A stretch of 12,355 nucleotides of DNA from CAYUYH01 sp964449175 (GTDB taxonomy: Bacteria > Planctomycetota > Phycisphaerae > SM23-33). Of the stretch, positions 1-7,688 are shown piece by piece (the first letter of the stretch is position 1; each line of letters opens with the position of its first letter). The translations under genes were made by a program, and so were the position numbers. The stretch covers positions 1 to 12,355 of the forward strand of contig CAYUYH010000061.1 of NCBI GenBank assembly GCA_964449175.1. The letters run 5' to 3'. Under the pieces are notes generated by a model. That model was not told where the DNA came from. It made no database searches and saw only the letters and a program-made list of their open reading frames with translations.

Positions 1-1
1 G

Positions 2-424
2 CTCCAGGCGATGAACACCGGCCACGAGGGCTCGATGACCACCGTGCACGCGAACAACCCCCGCGACGCGTTGAGGCGCGTGGAGAACATGGTGAGCATG
101 GGCGGGCTGAACTTCCCGGTCCACGTCATCCGCGAGCAGATGGCCTCCGCCCTGGACATACTCATCCACCTGACGCGACTGACCGGCGGACGGCGCAAGG
201 TAACGACAGTGGCCGAGATCACCGGCACCGAGGGCGACACGATCTGTCTCCAGGACCTCTTCCAGTTCCATCAGACTGGGGTTGACCCTGACGGCCATGC
301 CACGGGTCACTTCGAAGCCACGGGAGTTCGCCCGCAGCTGCTGCCTCGTCTCCAGGCCGAGGGCATCTCCCTGGATTCGGAGTTCTTCCGTAGGCGGATA
401 CTGAAGGCCAAGGAAGGGGCGTAG
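2..424 (+). CDS. tadA: TadA/CpaF pilus assembly ATPase, C-terminal part (5' end outside window)
   Basis: This is the last 140 residues of a CpaF/TadA-type secretion ATPase, the cytoplasmic motor that powers assembly of Tad/Flp (type IVc) pili. The reading frame is open to the left edge, beginning L-Q-A-M-N-T-G-H-E-G-S; the ATG at 11 is an internal Met, not the start. The M-N-T-G-H-E-G-S and T-T-V-H-A-N-N-P-R-D-A-L-R-R stretches are the conserved His-box region after Walker B in this family. R-E-Q-M-A-S-A-L-D-I-L-I-H and the V-T-T-V-A-E-I-T-G segment are also typical. The Walker A and B motifs would lie upstream of the window. The C-terminal 50 residues match the usual family ending (Q-D-L-F-x-F, then G-x-x-P). 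Only 5 bases separate its stop from tadB, so the two are co-transcribed. Confidence 0.95.
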   Translation, partial: LQAMNTGHEGSMTTVHANNPRDALRRVENMVSMGGLNFPVHVIREQMASALDILIHLTRLTGGRRKVTTVAEITGTEGDTICLQDLFQFHQTGVDPDGHATGHFEATGVRPQLLPRLQAEGISLDSEFFRRRILKAKEGA

Positions 425-429
425 ACGCC

Positions 430-1413
430 ATGGAAATCGCCGCCGTAGACGTGAGCAATGTGGTTGCCGCAGCGGCAGCATTCACACTCGTCCTGGCGGT
501 GTGGGCCGGTGGCGTGCTGGTTTGGTCTCTCCGCAACACGCTGGTGGAGCGGAAGATCGAGCGGCGACTGGGCCTGAATCAGCCCAAGGGGCCTACCCGG
601 CAGCTCCGCCTCTGGCACGAGGGCAAGGAAGCCGTCACCACCGTGCCGGGGCTCGAGCCGCGCCCGCCGCTGATGCTGCGCCTGGAGCGCCTCTGCCGCG
701 ATGCGGGATGGGACGTCCCCGCGCAGACCATGCTGCTGGGGCTGATCGGCGGCACGTTGGCGATTCTGGTGTTCAGCGTGGCGTTGCAGGCGCCGCTGCT
801 GCTGGGCATAGCAGCGGCCATAGCAGCCCTCCTGGCCTTCTGGGCATACCTCCAGCACCGCATAGTGAAGCGCCAGGGACTGTTCGACAAGCAATTCGTC
901 GATGCCCTGTCGCTGGCAGCCCGCTCGCTGCGCGCAGGCCACCCCCTGCTTGCCTCGTTCCGCGTCATTTCCGAGGAAATCCCGTCGCCGGTCGGGCTTA
1001 TATTCTCGAAGATCTGCCAGCAGCAGGCGCTGGGCGTCTCGCTCGACCAGTCGCTTCGAAGCGCCGCAGCCGAGACCAACAGCGACGACCTGAAGCTGTT
1101 CGCGACCTCCGTCATTATCCAGCTCCGAAGCGGCGGCAACCTCGCCGACATGATGGACCGCCTGGCGGCGGTCACGCGCGACCGGATCAGGCTCAGCCGG
1201 CACGTGCGCGTGCTGACTGCCCAGACGCAGTTCTCCAAGCGAGTGCTCCTGCTGATGCCCTTCGTGGTGTTCGTGGCGATCTACTCGCTGAACCCCAACT
1301 ACATCGAGCCGCTGTATACCACGGGAACCGGCAGGTGGCTGATGGGGATTGCCGCGGCTGGGCTTGTGGTAGGGGCCTGGCTGATGAACAGCATGGCGAA
1401 GCTGAAGTATTGA
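430..1413 (+). CDS. tadB: TadB, inner-membrane platform protein of the Tad pilus (GspF domain)
   Basis: This 327-residue protein has the TadB layout: one N-terminal membrane segment (about residues 12-36), a pair of membrane segments (about 98-142), a cytoplasmic T2SSF/GspF domain, and two C-terminal membrane segments (about 274-291 and 302-320). The T2SSF part contains A-A-R-S-L-R-A-G-H-P-L, a Q-Q-x-x-x-G-V-S-L-D-Q-S-L turn and R-S-G-G-N-L-A-D-M-M-D-R-L-A, all characteristic of TadB. TadB and TadC together form the inner-membrane platform on which the TadA ATPase acts. The ATG follows a purine-rich AAGGAAGGGG stretch about 10 bases upstream that overlaps the end of tadA. The gene lies between tadA and tadC in the canonical order. 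Confidence 0.95.
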   Translation: MEIAAVDVSNVVAAAAAFTLVLAVWAGGVLVWSLRNTLVERKIERRLGLNQPKGPTRQLRLWHEGKEAVTTVPGLEPRPPLMLRLERLCRDAGWDVPAQTMLLGLIGGTLAILVFSVALQAPLLLGIAAAIAALLAFWAYLQHRIVKRQGLFDKQFVDALSLAARSLRAGHPLLASFRVISEEIPSPVGLIFSKICQQQALGVSLDQSLRSAAAETNSDDLKLFATSVIIQLRSGGNLADMMDRLAAVTRDRIRLSRHVRVLTAQTQFSKRVLLLMPFVVFVAIYSLNPNYIEPLYTTGTGRWLMGIAAAGLVVGAWLMNSMAKLKY

Positions 1414-1441
1414 CCCTGCCCATTGCGACGTGGGTGACAAC

Positions 1442-2356
1442 ATGGAAACGTTCCTCGTATTCATCCTGGTATTCCTGGCAGTGACGTGCATCGGCGGCGC
1501 CGTCCTGGCGGCTCGGGCCGCCAAGCGCAGGCGCGTTGAGGTGCGCCTGCGCGAGATGGAACAGCCGGTTGGCTCGCTGCTGGAAGGCGAGATGGGCAGA
1601 ACCGCCACGAACCTGACCGGCGTGCTGACGTACCTCGGCTCGCACGCCGGCTCGGGCAAGCCGTCGGCCAGCCTTCAAGAGGACCTCGCCAGGGCCGGCT
1701 TCCACGGGCAAAGCGCCCCGGCCGTCTACCTCGGCGCCAAGGTGCTCATGCTGGCCGTCGGGCTTGTCGTCCTGGCGGCGCTGCTGTGGGCGACAGGGAT
1801 GTCCTTGGCCAACAGGCTGCTGCTTGCGACCGGAGGCGCCGTCGCCTTGTCGTTCATCCCGAACCTGGTGGTCTACACGCGCAGGCAGAAGCGGTGCGAG
1901 GAGGTCCGCCATCATCTGCCCGACGCCTTGGACCTGCTGGAGATATGTGTTTCCGCGGGCATGGGCCTGGACATGTCCTGGAACGCCGTGGGTGAGGAGG
2001 TGCGCCACGTCAGTCCCACCCTGGCCGACGAGATGGCCCTGGCCAACCTGGAGATACACCTCGGGGCGCCGCGGGCGGTAGCCTTGCGGCACATGGCCTA
2101 CCGCACCGGCGGCGAGGACCTCTCGTCACTGGTGGCCATTCTCGTCCAGTCGGAGCGGTTCGGCACGAGCATCGCGGACGGCCTGCAGGCCTTCGCCGGC
2201 TCGCTCCGCGAAATCAGGAGTCAGCGCGCCCAGGAGATGGCTGAGAAGATGGCCGTCAAGCTCATCGTGCCCATGGCGGTCTGCATATTCCCAGCCGTGC
2301 TGATCGTGCTGGTCGGCCCGGCGGCGATGAACATCTTCCGGACGTTGATCGGTTGA
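1442..2356 (+). CDS. tadC: TadC, inner-membrane platform protein of the Tad pilus (GspF domain)
   Basis: This 304-residue partner of TadB has an N-terminal membrane helix (about residues 3-24), two central helices (about 98-140), a T2SSF/GspF domain and a C-terminal hydrophobic hairpin. The motif L-P-D-A-L-D-L-L-E-I-C-V-S-A-G-M-G-L-D is the family hallmark, and the ending E-K-M-A-V-K-L-I-V-P-M with F-P-A-V-L-I-V-L-V-G-P-A is equally typical. I chose the ATG at 1442 because GGTGA (complementary to the 16S anti-SD) sits 4 bases before it. An in-frame GTG at 1430 would add four residues but has no ribosome site. It lies 28 bases after tadB and 39 bases before the lipoprotein gene, in the same operon. 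Confidence 0.95.
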   Translation: METFLVFILVFLAVTCIGGAVLAARAAKRRRVEVRLREMEQPVGSLLEGEMGRTATNLTGVLTYLGSHAGSGKPSASLQEDLARAGFHGQSAPAVYLGAKVLMLAVGLVVLAALLWATGMSLANRLLLATGGAVALSFIPNLVVYTRRQKRCEEVRHHLPDALDLLEICVSAGMGLDMSWNAVGEEVRHVSPTLADEMALANLEIHLGAPRAVALRHMAYRTGGEDLSSLVAILVQSERFGTSIADGLQAFAGSLREIRSQRAQEMAEKMAVKLIVPMAVCIFPAVLIVLVGPAAMNIFRTLIG

Positions 2357-2395
2357 CGGACAAGATCCTCTGCATCCAACAAGGAGACGGGATAA

Positions 2396-2896
2396 ATGAG
2401 ACACGGACTGACTCTGACAGCACTGGTGCTCCTCATCGCGGCGGCGGGCTGCGAGCCCACCAACGAGGCACTGGCGCCTTCCAGGTCGCTGAACACCTGG
2501 CTGATGGCCTCTATCGACAATCCCCAGATAGACAACGCCATCATCGCCCAGCGCACGATCTATCCCTACCACTTCGTGCGAGACACCGCGCAACTCAACG
2601 AGTTGGGCGAGCGCGACCTGCGTGTCCTGGCCGAGCACTTCAGAACCGCCACCGGCGAGCTGAACGTCCATCAAGGCGAGTCAGACGACACGCTGTACTC
2701 GGCACGGGTAGCGGCCGTGGCTGAAGCGCTGGCCATGGCGGGCGTGCAAGCCGACCGCGTCCAGATCGTCGACGGGCTTCCCGGCGGCGACGGCATGGGC
2801 GCCGAGCGACTAGTCAAGATCCTTGCCAAGGAAGATAAATCGGACTCCAGCGGCGGCGGTCTGGGCTTCATCGTCACCGGGACCGGCAACCGATGA
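2396..2896 (+). CDS. CpaD-like lipoprotein of the Tad locus (OmpA-like fold suspected)
   Basis: This 166-residue protein begins with a short signal peptide ending in A-A-A-G-C, so Cys19 is the probable lipidated residue. After a linker, residues about 52-140 run R-T-I-Y-P-Y-H-F-V, L-N-E-L-G-E-R-D-L-R-V-L-A-E-H-F, G-E-L-N-V-H, then S-A-R-V-A-A-V-A-E-A-L-A-M-A-G-V and V-Q-I-V-D. This beta-alpha-beta-alpha-beta arrangement and wording resemble CpaD (pilus assembly lipoprotein) and the OmpA-like fold: a strand, a helix with x-L-x-x-L-A, then a run like 'R-A-x-x-V-x-x-x-L-x-x-x-G'. CpaD is thought to help the CpaC secretin at the outer membrane. A good AAGGAG lies 9 bases before the ATG. The assignment to CpaD rests on pattern and operon position, not a clear family motif; it could also be a different periplasmic anchor. 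The 3' end overlaps the next start (ATGA). Confidence 0.72.
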   Translation: MRHGLTLTALVLLIAAAGCEPTNEALAPSRSLNTWLMASIDNPQIDNAIIAQRTIYPYHFVRDTAQLNELGERDLRVLAEHFRTATGELNVHQGESDDTLYSARVAAVAEALAMAGVQADRVQIVDGLPGGDGMGAERLVKILAKEDKSDSSGGGLGFIVTGTGNR

Positions 2897-3603
2897 CACC
2901 GCGCCGCCTGACCGCATCGGCGGGCTGCATCGCGCTGGTCTTGGCCGCGGTTCTGCTAGCGGGGGGCTGCAAGCAGGATAATGGTGGGGCGACCTGGCTC
3001 GGCAAGCGAGAGACCGCCGCCGACTTCGAGACCGCCGCCGGACGCCCGCCCACGGCCAAGACGCTCTTCGCGCTGGGCAAGGTCCTGGCCTCGCAGGGGC
3101 GCGACCAGCGGGCGGCGGTGATGTTCGCCCAGGCCATCCAGCAGGAGCCGACCCTCGTGGCCGCCTACCACGAGCTCGCCGAGATCTACATGCGGCACAA
3201 CGCCCTTGTACAGGCGGCGGAGGTGCTGTCCGCCGGCCTGAAGAGCGACCCCAACGACCCCGTGTTGCTGAACAACCTCGGCATGTGCCAGTTGTACGGC
3301 GGCGACCGCCAGGCCGCCCTGGCCAACTTCACCAAGGCCACCGCAGCCGACCCCGCCGATGCCAGATACCGGGCCAATCTCGCCCTGGCCCTCGGCATGT
3401 TGGGCAGGTACGAGGAGTGCCTTGCCCTCTACGGGCAGATGCTCAAGCCGGGTGAGGCTCACTACAACCTGGCCGTCATATGTGACTCGCGAGGAGACGG
3501 CGCGCGGGCCGCCCAGGAATACGCCAAGGCGGTCGCCATCGACCCGAAGCTGAAGTCCAAGCCGGTTCCCAAGTCCGTCCGCAACCGAGTGGAGGCCAAG
3601 TAG
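2893..3603 (+). CDS. tadD: TadD-like TPR lipoprotein of the Tad locus
   Basis: This 236-residue protein starts with a signal peptide and a lipobox-like L-A-G-G-C, placing lipidation at Cys26. From about residue 54 to 222 it is built of roughly five tetratricopeptide repeats. Each shows the small/large residue pattern (A-x-x-L-G, Y-x-x-A-L-x-x-F or equivalent) and ends in D-P or E-P, for example Q-E-P-T-L-V-A-A-Y-H-E-L-A-E-I-Y and D-P-N-D-P-V-L-L-N-N-L-G. TadD in the Tad/Flp system is a TPR lipoprotein needed for pilus assembly, probably as a pilotin-like helper of the secretin. The ATG lies inside the previous gene's stop (ATGA overlap), indicating translational coupling. The family call comes from TPR content, lipobox and position; TPR lipoproteins are common, so a divergent helper is possible. 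Confidence 0.82.
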   Translation: MTPRRLTASAGCIALVLAAVLLAGGCKQDNGGATWLGKRETAADFETAAGRPPTAKTLFALGKVLASQGRDQRAAVMFAQAIQQEPTLVAAYHELAEIYMRHNALVQAAEVLSAGLKSDPNDPVLLNNLGMCQLYGGDRQAALANFTKATAADPADARYRANLALALGMLGRYEECLALYGQMLKPGEAHYNLAVICDSRGDGARAAQEYAKAVAIDPKLKSKPVPKSVRNRVEAK

Positions 3604-3645
3604 CGGCAGGAGCCGATGTTGGCACTTCCGTGAATCTGCGTGCTC

Positions 3646-3667
3646 CCGCGCGGTGGGCCCAGCGCGG
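3646..3667 (+). terminator. GC-rich hairpin after tadD, possible weak terminator
   Basis: CCGCGC (3646-3651) pairs perfectly with GCGCGG (3662-3667) across a 10-base loop that itself contains the palindrome GGGCCC. It begins 43 bases after the tadD stop. No T-run follows, so an intrinsic terminator is not proven. Confidence 0.25.
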
Positions 3668-3817
3668 CTGCGTCCGCCGCAAGCCGCATGTCCCCGCCAT
3701 AGGTCACCAGCACCATCGGCGGCCGACCGGCGTAGGATTGTATGTGCCGCCCGCCCGCCGGATTCGCCAACCGGGAAGCCGGCAACGGTCCTCAAGGTAT
3801 TTGGGCAGTTTGGCGAT

Positions 3818-3823
3818 TAGAAT
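3818..3823 (+). promoter_or_regulatory. Candidate -10 element for the treT-like gene
   Basis: TAGAAT matches the TATAAT consensus at five of six positions and lies in the only AT-richer part of this gap, about 90 bases before the start codon. No acceptable -35 sits 16-18 bases upstream, so this is a weak call. Confidence 0.25.
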
Positions 3824-3913
3824 CTATGGACACTTGCCGAGGAAGGCAGTGCCTGGTGTGATATCGCCGCCGGGAATGGCCGCGGATGAGTCCGCCAGTC
3901 GATGGAGTAGGGC

Positions 3914-5218
3914 ATGACGCGCAACAGCAACCACGACAACGGGGCCGGCCAGCGTTTCCGCAAGTCCACGAGAATGGGACGGTTGCGTGACTACGAGTCA
4001 CTCGTCGGCGCCGAGACGATCGAGCGGATCCGCCGAAAGGCCCGCCTGCTTGCCGACCGCCACATCGTACACGTCAGCTCCACCTACTATGGTGGCGGCG
4101 TGGCGGCGTACCTCTCCTCGCTCGCCCTCCTGATGAACGACGTCCGCATCAGCACCGGCTGGCGGGTCATCCAGGGCAACCCCAGCTTCTTCAGCATCAC
4201 CAAGGGCATGCACAATGCCCTCCAGGGCGGCGAGATGGAGCTGACCGACGAGGCAAAGGCTATCTATGAAGACGTGAACCACGAGAACTCAATCAAGATG
4301 CACATAGACCACGACTTCGTCATCGTCCACGACCCCCAGCCGCTGCCGCTGATCCAATACTACACGCACTCGATGCCTTGGATCTGGCGCTGCCACATCG
4401 ACCTGAGCAACCCCGACCGCGTGCTGTGGAACTACCTCCGCCGGTTCATCGACCAGCACAACGCCGTCATCGTCAGCATCCCCGAATACGCCCAGGAGAT
4501 CATGCCGCCGCAGGTCTTCCACATGCCGGCGATCGACCCGTTCAGCCTGACCAACAAGGAACTGAGCGATGACGACATCGACAAGTGCCTGGCCCGCTAT
4601 CCGCAGATTCCCACCGACCTGCCGCTGGTCGTGCAGGTCTCCAGGTTCGACAAGTGGAAGGACCCCCAGGGCGTGATCGAGGCCTTCAAGATCGCCCGCC
4701 GCGAGGTGGACTGCACGCTGGTGCTGATCGGCAGCGCCGCCACGGACGACCCCGAGGGCGAGGAGGTCTACAGGTCGCTGCTGGACCAGCAGGAAGAGCG
4801 GGTCATCATGATAAACCGCGAGGACAGCCTGCTGGTCAACTCCCTCCAGAGGCGGGCGGCTGTGATCCTCCAGAAGTCACTGAGGGAGGGCTTCGGGCTG
4901 ACAGTCTCCGAGGCGATGTGGAAGGGCACGCCGGTGATCGGCGGCAACGTGGGGGGCATCAGGTACCAGATCGAGGACAAGGTCAGCGGCTTCCTGGTGT
5001 CGTCCGTCGAGCAGGCCGCCCAGAGCATCATCCAGCTTGTGAAGGACAAGGATATGCGAGATCGGATGGGACGCGCCGCCCGCGAGACCGTACGGAAGAA
5101 GTTCCTGATGACCCGGCTGCTGGAACAATACCTCGATCTGCTGAACTCCTTCGAGATCGTCATCCGGCTGGATCACCGCCGGGTGCGACGGCTTCGGGCC
5201 TCGCCGCTGGCGCCGTAG
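3914..5218 (+). CDS. treT: TreT-like GT4-family glycosyltransferase (trehalose synthase type)
   Basis: This 434-residue GT-B fold glycosyltransferase resembles TreT, which makes trehalose from a nucleotide-glucose and glucose (known mainly from thermophilic archaea and bacteria). The acceptor-side half shows H-V-S-S-T-Y-Y-G-G-G-V-A (53-64), G-W-R-V-I-Q-G (82-88), F-F-x-I-T-K-x-x-H-N-A-L-Q-G (92-105), H-D-P-Q-P-L-P-L (139-146) and W-R-C-H-I-D-L-S (158-165), all strongly TreT-like. The donor half has Q-V-S-R-F-D-K-W-K-D-P (241-251) and the E-x7-E motif E325-G-F-G-L-T-V-S-E333. A GGAGTAGGG purine tract just before the ATG supports the start. It is cytosolic, with no signal peptide. No sugar kinase, phosphatase or transporter adjoins it, so the product could be trehalose or a related glucoside made as a compatible solute. 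The last 15 residues are Arg-rich and poorly conserved-looking. Confidence 0.8.
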   Translation: MTRNSNHDNGAGQRFRKSTRMGRLRDYESLVGAETIERIRRKARLLADRHIVHVSSTYYGGGVAAYLSSLALLMNDVRISTGWRVIQGNPSFFSITKGMHNALQGGEMELTDEAKAIYEDVNHENSIKMHIDHDFVIVHDPQPLPLIQYYTHSMPWIWRCHIDLSNPDRVLWNYLRRFIDQHNAVIVSIPEYAQEIMPPQVFHMPAIDPFSLTNKELSDDDIDKCLARYPQIPTDLPLVVQVSRFDKWKDPQGVIEAFKIARREVDCTLVLIGSAATDDPEGEEVYRSLLDQQEERVIMINREDSLLVNSLQRRAAVILQKSLREGFGLTVSEAMWKGTPVIGGNVGGIRYQIEDKVSGFLVSSVEQAAQSIIQLVKDKDMRDRMGRAARETVRKKFLMTRLLEQYLDLLNSFEIVIRLDHRRVRRLRASPLAP

Positions 5219-5240
5219 GGGGGGGGCAGCGGCCAGGAAG

Positions 5241-7649
5241 CTACTGCCGCTGCTGCTTTGTCCAGGAGTCTATCAGCTGCAGCTTCGCCGGCGCCGCGGC
5301 GGAGAGATCGTACCCGGTCAGCTTGGGGGAAATCTGGCGCAGCACGGCCACGATGCTCTGCTCCAGTTGCGGATTGGTCGGGTTGGCCGCGACCGTCTTC
5401 TTCAGCTCCGCCAGGAGGGGCAGGATAGCCCGGGTGGACATGGCCTGGAGGTCGGCGGCGGCAGCGCGGGCGGCATCGTCGTCGCCACCCAGCGACCCCA
5501 CCAGCGCCGAGACCTTCTGTTGATCGACGGCAGCCTGCTTGGCCCTGGCCTCCTGGGCCATCTGCTGAAGCGTCTTGAGGTGCTGGTCGCTCAACTGGGC
5601 GCCGAGCCGGTCGACCGCCTCGGTCGCCAGGCGTATCACGGGCAGGTAGTTCTCCTGGCTGCTCAGCTCGCTAAGCCGGCCCAGCAGTCGCATGAACGCT
5701 CCCGTGCGGGCCTGGGTGTTCTCCTGGTCGGCCATCGCCGTCAGGCTGGCGGGATCGTCGGCTGCGATGAGGGCATCGACCCACTCGTCCCACACGGCCA
5801 GCGCCTCCGGGGCGTTCTGGGCGGCGTATGCGGCGTGGGCCTCGGCGAGCAGCGCGGCGGCCTCTGCCGGTCTGCCTGCCTGCACCAGCGCGCCTCCGAG
5901 GCGCCGCTGCGCGGACGGCAGGGCCCGGCCATTCTTGGCCTTTACCTTCGTGACGAGCATCTGGAGTATCTTGATCCGCTCGGGCAGGGCGTCCTGGCGA
6001 GTGGCGAGGCTGTCAGCCACCTTCTCGAGTGTCTGCTCGTCCGCCTCCGCGAGCATGGCCAGGGCCACCTCCCAGGCCTGCTGCCTGACCACGGCGTCGG
6101 CTTCGACGGCGGGGTTGGTAAGGTTCACGATGGTCGGCAGCTGCTCCGTGCCGCCCACGGCGCCGAGTGCGGCGATGGCTGCCTGGCGCACGCCGCGATC
6201 GTCGTCGGCAGTCAGTGCGGCCAGCGGGCCGGCGGCGTCAGCTTTGCCTACTCTGGCCAGCGAGACGACCGCTGCCAGCCGAACCTTGGCAGCCGGATCC
6301 TTGATCGCCCCTTCCAGAACGGGCATGACCGACTCATCGCCAACCGCGCCCATGGCCGTCAGCAAGGCCTCGCGGAGTGCGACGCCGTTGCCGGCCGTCG
6401 GATCGATCGCATCATACCGCCCGACAAGCGCCTCGACGGCCTTGGTCCGCTGAGCCGGCTCCAGTGGCGCCTTGCCGGCGATCCGAGCCAACGCGGTGGC
6501 TGCCGCCGCGGCGACGTTCTCGTGCGGGGAGCTTATCTCCCCAAGCACAGCCGGCAGCGCCTGCTCATCGCGCAGCCGGCCCAGCGCCTTCAGCAGCGCC
6601 GAGCGAACCTCCGGCAACGCCTCAGCATGAAGCCTGCCCAGCAGCGCCTCCAGCGCCTCCCCGTCGGCCAGGCTGGCCAGGACTATCGCCGACTCCTGGC
6701 GCACTCGGCTGTCGGCATCGGCCAGCATGTTCCTGATTTCCACGCGGGTCTCCGGCGGGACGGGCTCGTTGCTGGCGATCTTGCGGTCCACCAGCTTGAG
6801 GCCCACCAGGCGGACGTCGGCGAGCGGGTCCTTGAGGAAGCCCATGAGCATCGCGTCACGCTGCGTGGCGGGCGCTGCGTCGTAAAGGTCGCTCAGCGTG
6901 CGGGCCAGCCGCTCGCGAAGGCGGGCATTGTCGGCCTCCAGGGCGGCCTTGGTCCTGGCCAGGCTGTCAGCCAGGTCAACCAGCCAGGCGGAGCGGTCCT
7001 TGTCCTTGTTCGCCTGCCACCACTGCTTCCACTGCGCGCGGTCCTCGCCGAACGCGCGGATGTTCGTCAGCTTGGCCAGAGACTCCGCCGCCGCCCTTCG
7101 CACGCCGGGGGCTGGATCGTCCAGCAGGCGGACCATTGTCGCGACGGTCTGCTTGTCCGGCACGGCCTGGAGGGCGACGATGATATCGCTGCGAATGGCG
7201 TTGTCCAGCGACCTGTCCTCGGCCGCGGCCAGCAGCCTGCGGGCAACCGACAGGTCCTTGTACCGCGCCAACGCCCTGGCGGCCGGCCCGCGAACGGCTT
7301 CGCCGCCGCCGGTGAGCAGCGCAACCAGCGGCTCGACGAGTTCCTTGCGCTCCATCGGCGAGGCGACGATAGCATCGGCGATGGCGATCTGGGCGGCGGG
7401 ATTGTCGTTGTCACGGAGCAGAGAGGCCAGGATCTCGGCGGCGCGCGGGCTAGGCCTCATCAGCAGCATGCCGGCGGCCTCTGTCTTGGTCTTCGACGAG
7501 CGGGAGGGATCTCGCAACTGGCCTTCCAGCGTGCCCAGTTCCAGCTCCTCGCCGGCGCCTCCCGCCGCCGTCGCCTCCTGGGCCGGGCATGGAGCAGGGA
7601 AGCTGCACAGCACAGCCGCGGCCAGTAGCAGCACCGTGAACCTTGACAT
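5241..7649 (-). CDS. Exported HEAT-repeat protein (802 aa)
   Basis: The protein starts with a Sec-type signal peptide (M-S-R-F-T-V-L-L-L-A-A-A-V-L-C, with likely cleavage near C-P-A-Q at 21-24). The rest is almost all helical repeats. HEAT/PBS-lyase-like units are clear at about residues 60-200 (e.g. L-L-D-D-P-A-P-G-V-R-R-A-A-A-E-S-L-A-K-L) and 270-520 (e.g. D-P-A-A-K-V-R-L-A-A-V-V-S-L-A-R-V-G). Between them is Q-W-K-Q-W-W-Q-A-N, a W-x-x-W-W motif I associate with planctomycete HEAT proteins, then a short coiled-coil-like stretch (about 225-262). The C-terminal 250 residues look TPR-like or irregular helical. I chose the ATG at 7649 because GAGAGGA lies 6 bases before it; a longer frame adds 12 residues that would spoil the signal peptide. 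The role is unknown: a periplasmic or surface scaffold is a reasonable inference. It is transcribed alone from the promoter at 7689-7717. Confidence 0.88.
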   Translation of the reverse strand: MSRFTVLLLAAAVLCSFPAPCPAQEATAAGGAGEELELGTLEGQLRDPSRSSKTKTEAAGMLLMRPSPRAAEILASLLRDNDNPAAQIAIADAIVASPMERKELVEPLVALLTGGGEAVRGPAARALARYKDLSVARRLLAAAEDRSLDNAIRSDIIVALQAVPDKQTVATMVRLLDDPAPGVRRAAAESLAKLTNIRAFGEDRAQWKQWWQANKDKDRSAWLVDLADSLARTKAALEADNARLRERLARTLSDLYDAAPATQRDAMLMGFLKDPLADVRLVGLKLVDRKIASNEPVPPETRVEIRNMLADADSRVRQESAIVLASLADGEALEALLGRLHAEALPEVRSALLKALGRLRDEQALPAVLGEISSPHENVAAAAATALARIAGKAPLEPAQRTKAVEALVGRYDAIDPTAGNGVALREALLTAMGAVGDESVMPVLEGAIKDPAAKVRLAAVVSLARVGKADAAGPLAALTADDDRGVRQAAIAALGAVGGTEQLPTIVNLTNPAVEADAVVRQQAWEVALAMLAEADEQTLEKVADSLATRQDALPERIKILQMLVTKVKAKNGRALPSAQRRLGGALVQAGRPAEAAALLAEAHAAYAAQNAPEALAVWDEWVDALIAADDPASLTAMADQENTQARTGAFMRLLGRLSELSSQENYLPVIRLATEAVDRLGAQLSDQHLKTLQQMAQEARAKQAAVDQQKVSALVGSLGGDDDAARAAAADLQAMSTRAILPLLAELKKTVAANPTNPQLEQSIVAVLRQISPKLTGYDLSAAAPAKLQLIDSWTKQQRQ

Positions 7650-7655
7650 GGCGGT

Positions 7656-7662
7656 TCCTCTC
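7656..7662 (-). promoter_or_regulatory. Ribosome binding site fixing the HEAT-protein start
   Basis: GAGAGGA, read on the minus strand, lies 6 bases before the ATG at 7649. It decides in favour of this start over the in-frame start 36 bases upstream, which has no such site. Confidence 0.7.
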
Positions 7663-7688
7663 GCAGGGCTATTCGATCCGTCCAACGT

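Larger units (their letters stand above)
3604..3913. other. 310-base intergenic region between the Tad operon and the glycosyltransferase gene
   Basis: I find no convincing gene here. An open frame across most of it on the + strand has no ribosome site or recognisable motif and reads as low-complexity Arg/Pro/Gly. The left third holds a GC-rich hairpin (3646-3667). The right third is locally richer in A and T (about 3797-3830) and contains TAGAAT, a possible -10 for the downstream gene. Confidence 0.6.

Noticed and set aside
307..1659. A 450-codon open frame on the - strand opposite tadB
   Set aside because: Antisense shadow of the Tad genes; low-complexity Gln/Arg/His content and no motif.
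3630..3917. Possible 95-residue gene between tadD and the treT-like gene
   Set aside because: No ribosome site, no recognisable motif, Arg/Pro-rich composition typical of random GC-rich frames; its end overlaps the supported start at 3914.
5367..7628. A 753-codon open frame on the + strand opposite the HEAT-repeat gene
   Set aside because: It is an antisense shadow caused by high GC: its translation is low-complexity Gly/Arg/Leu/Gln with no family motif, while the minus strand has signal peptide, SD, promoter and repeats.
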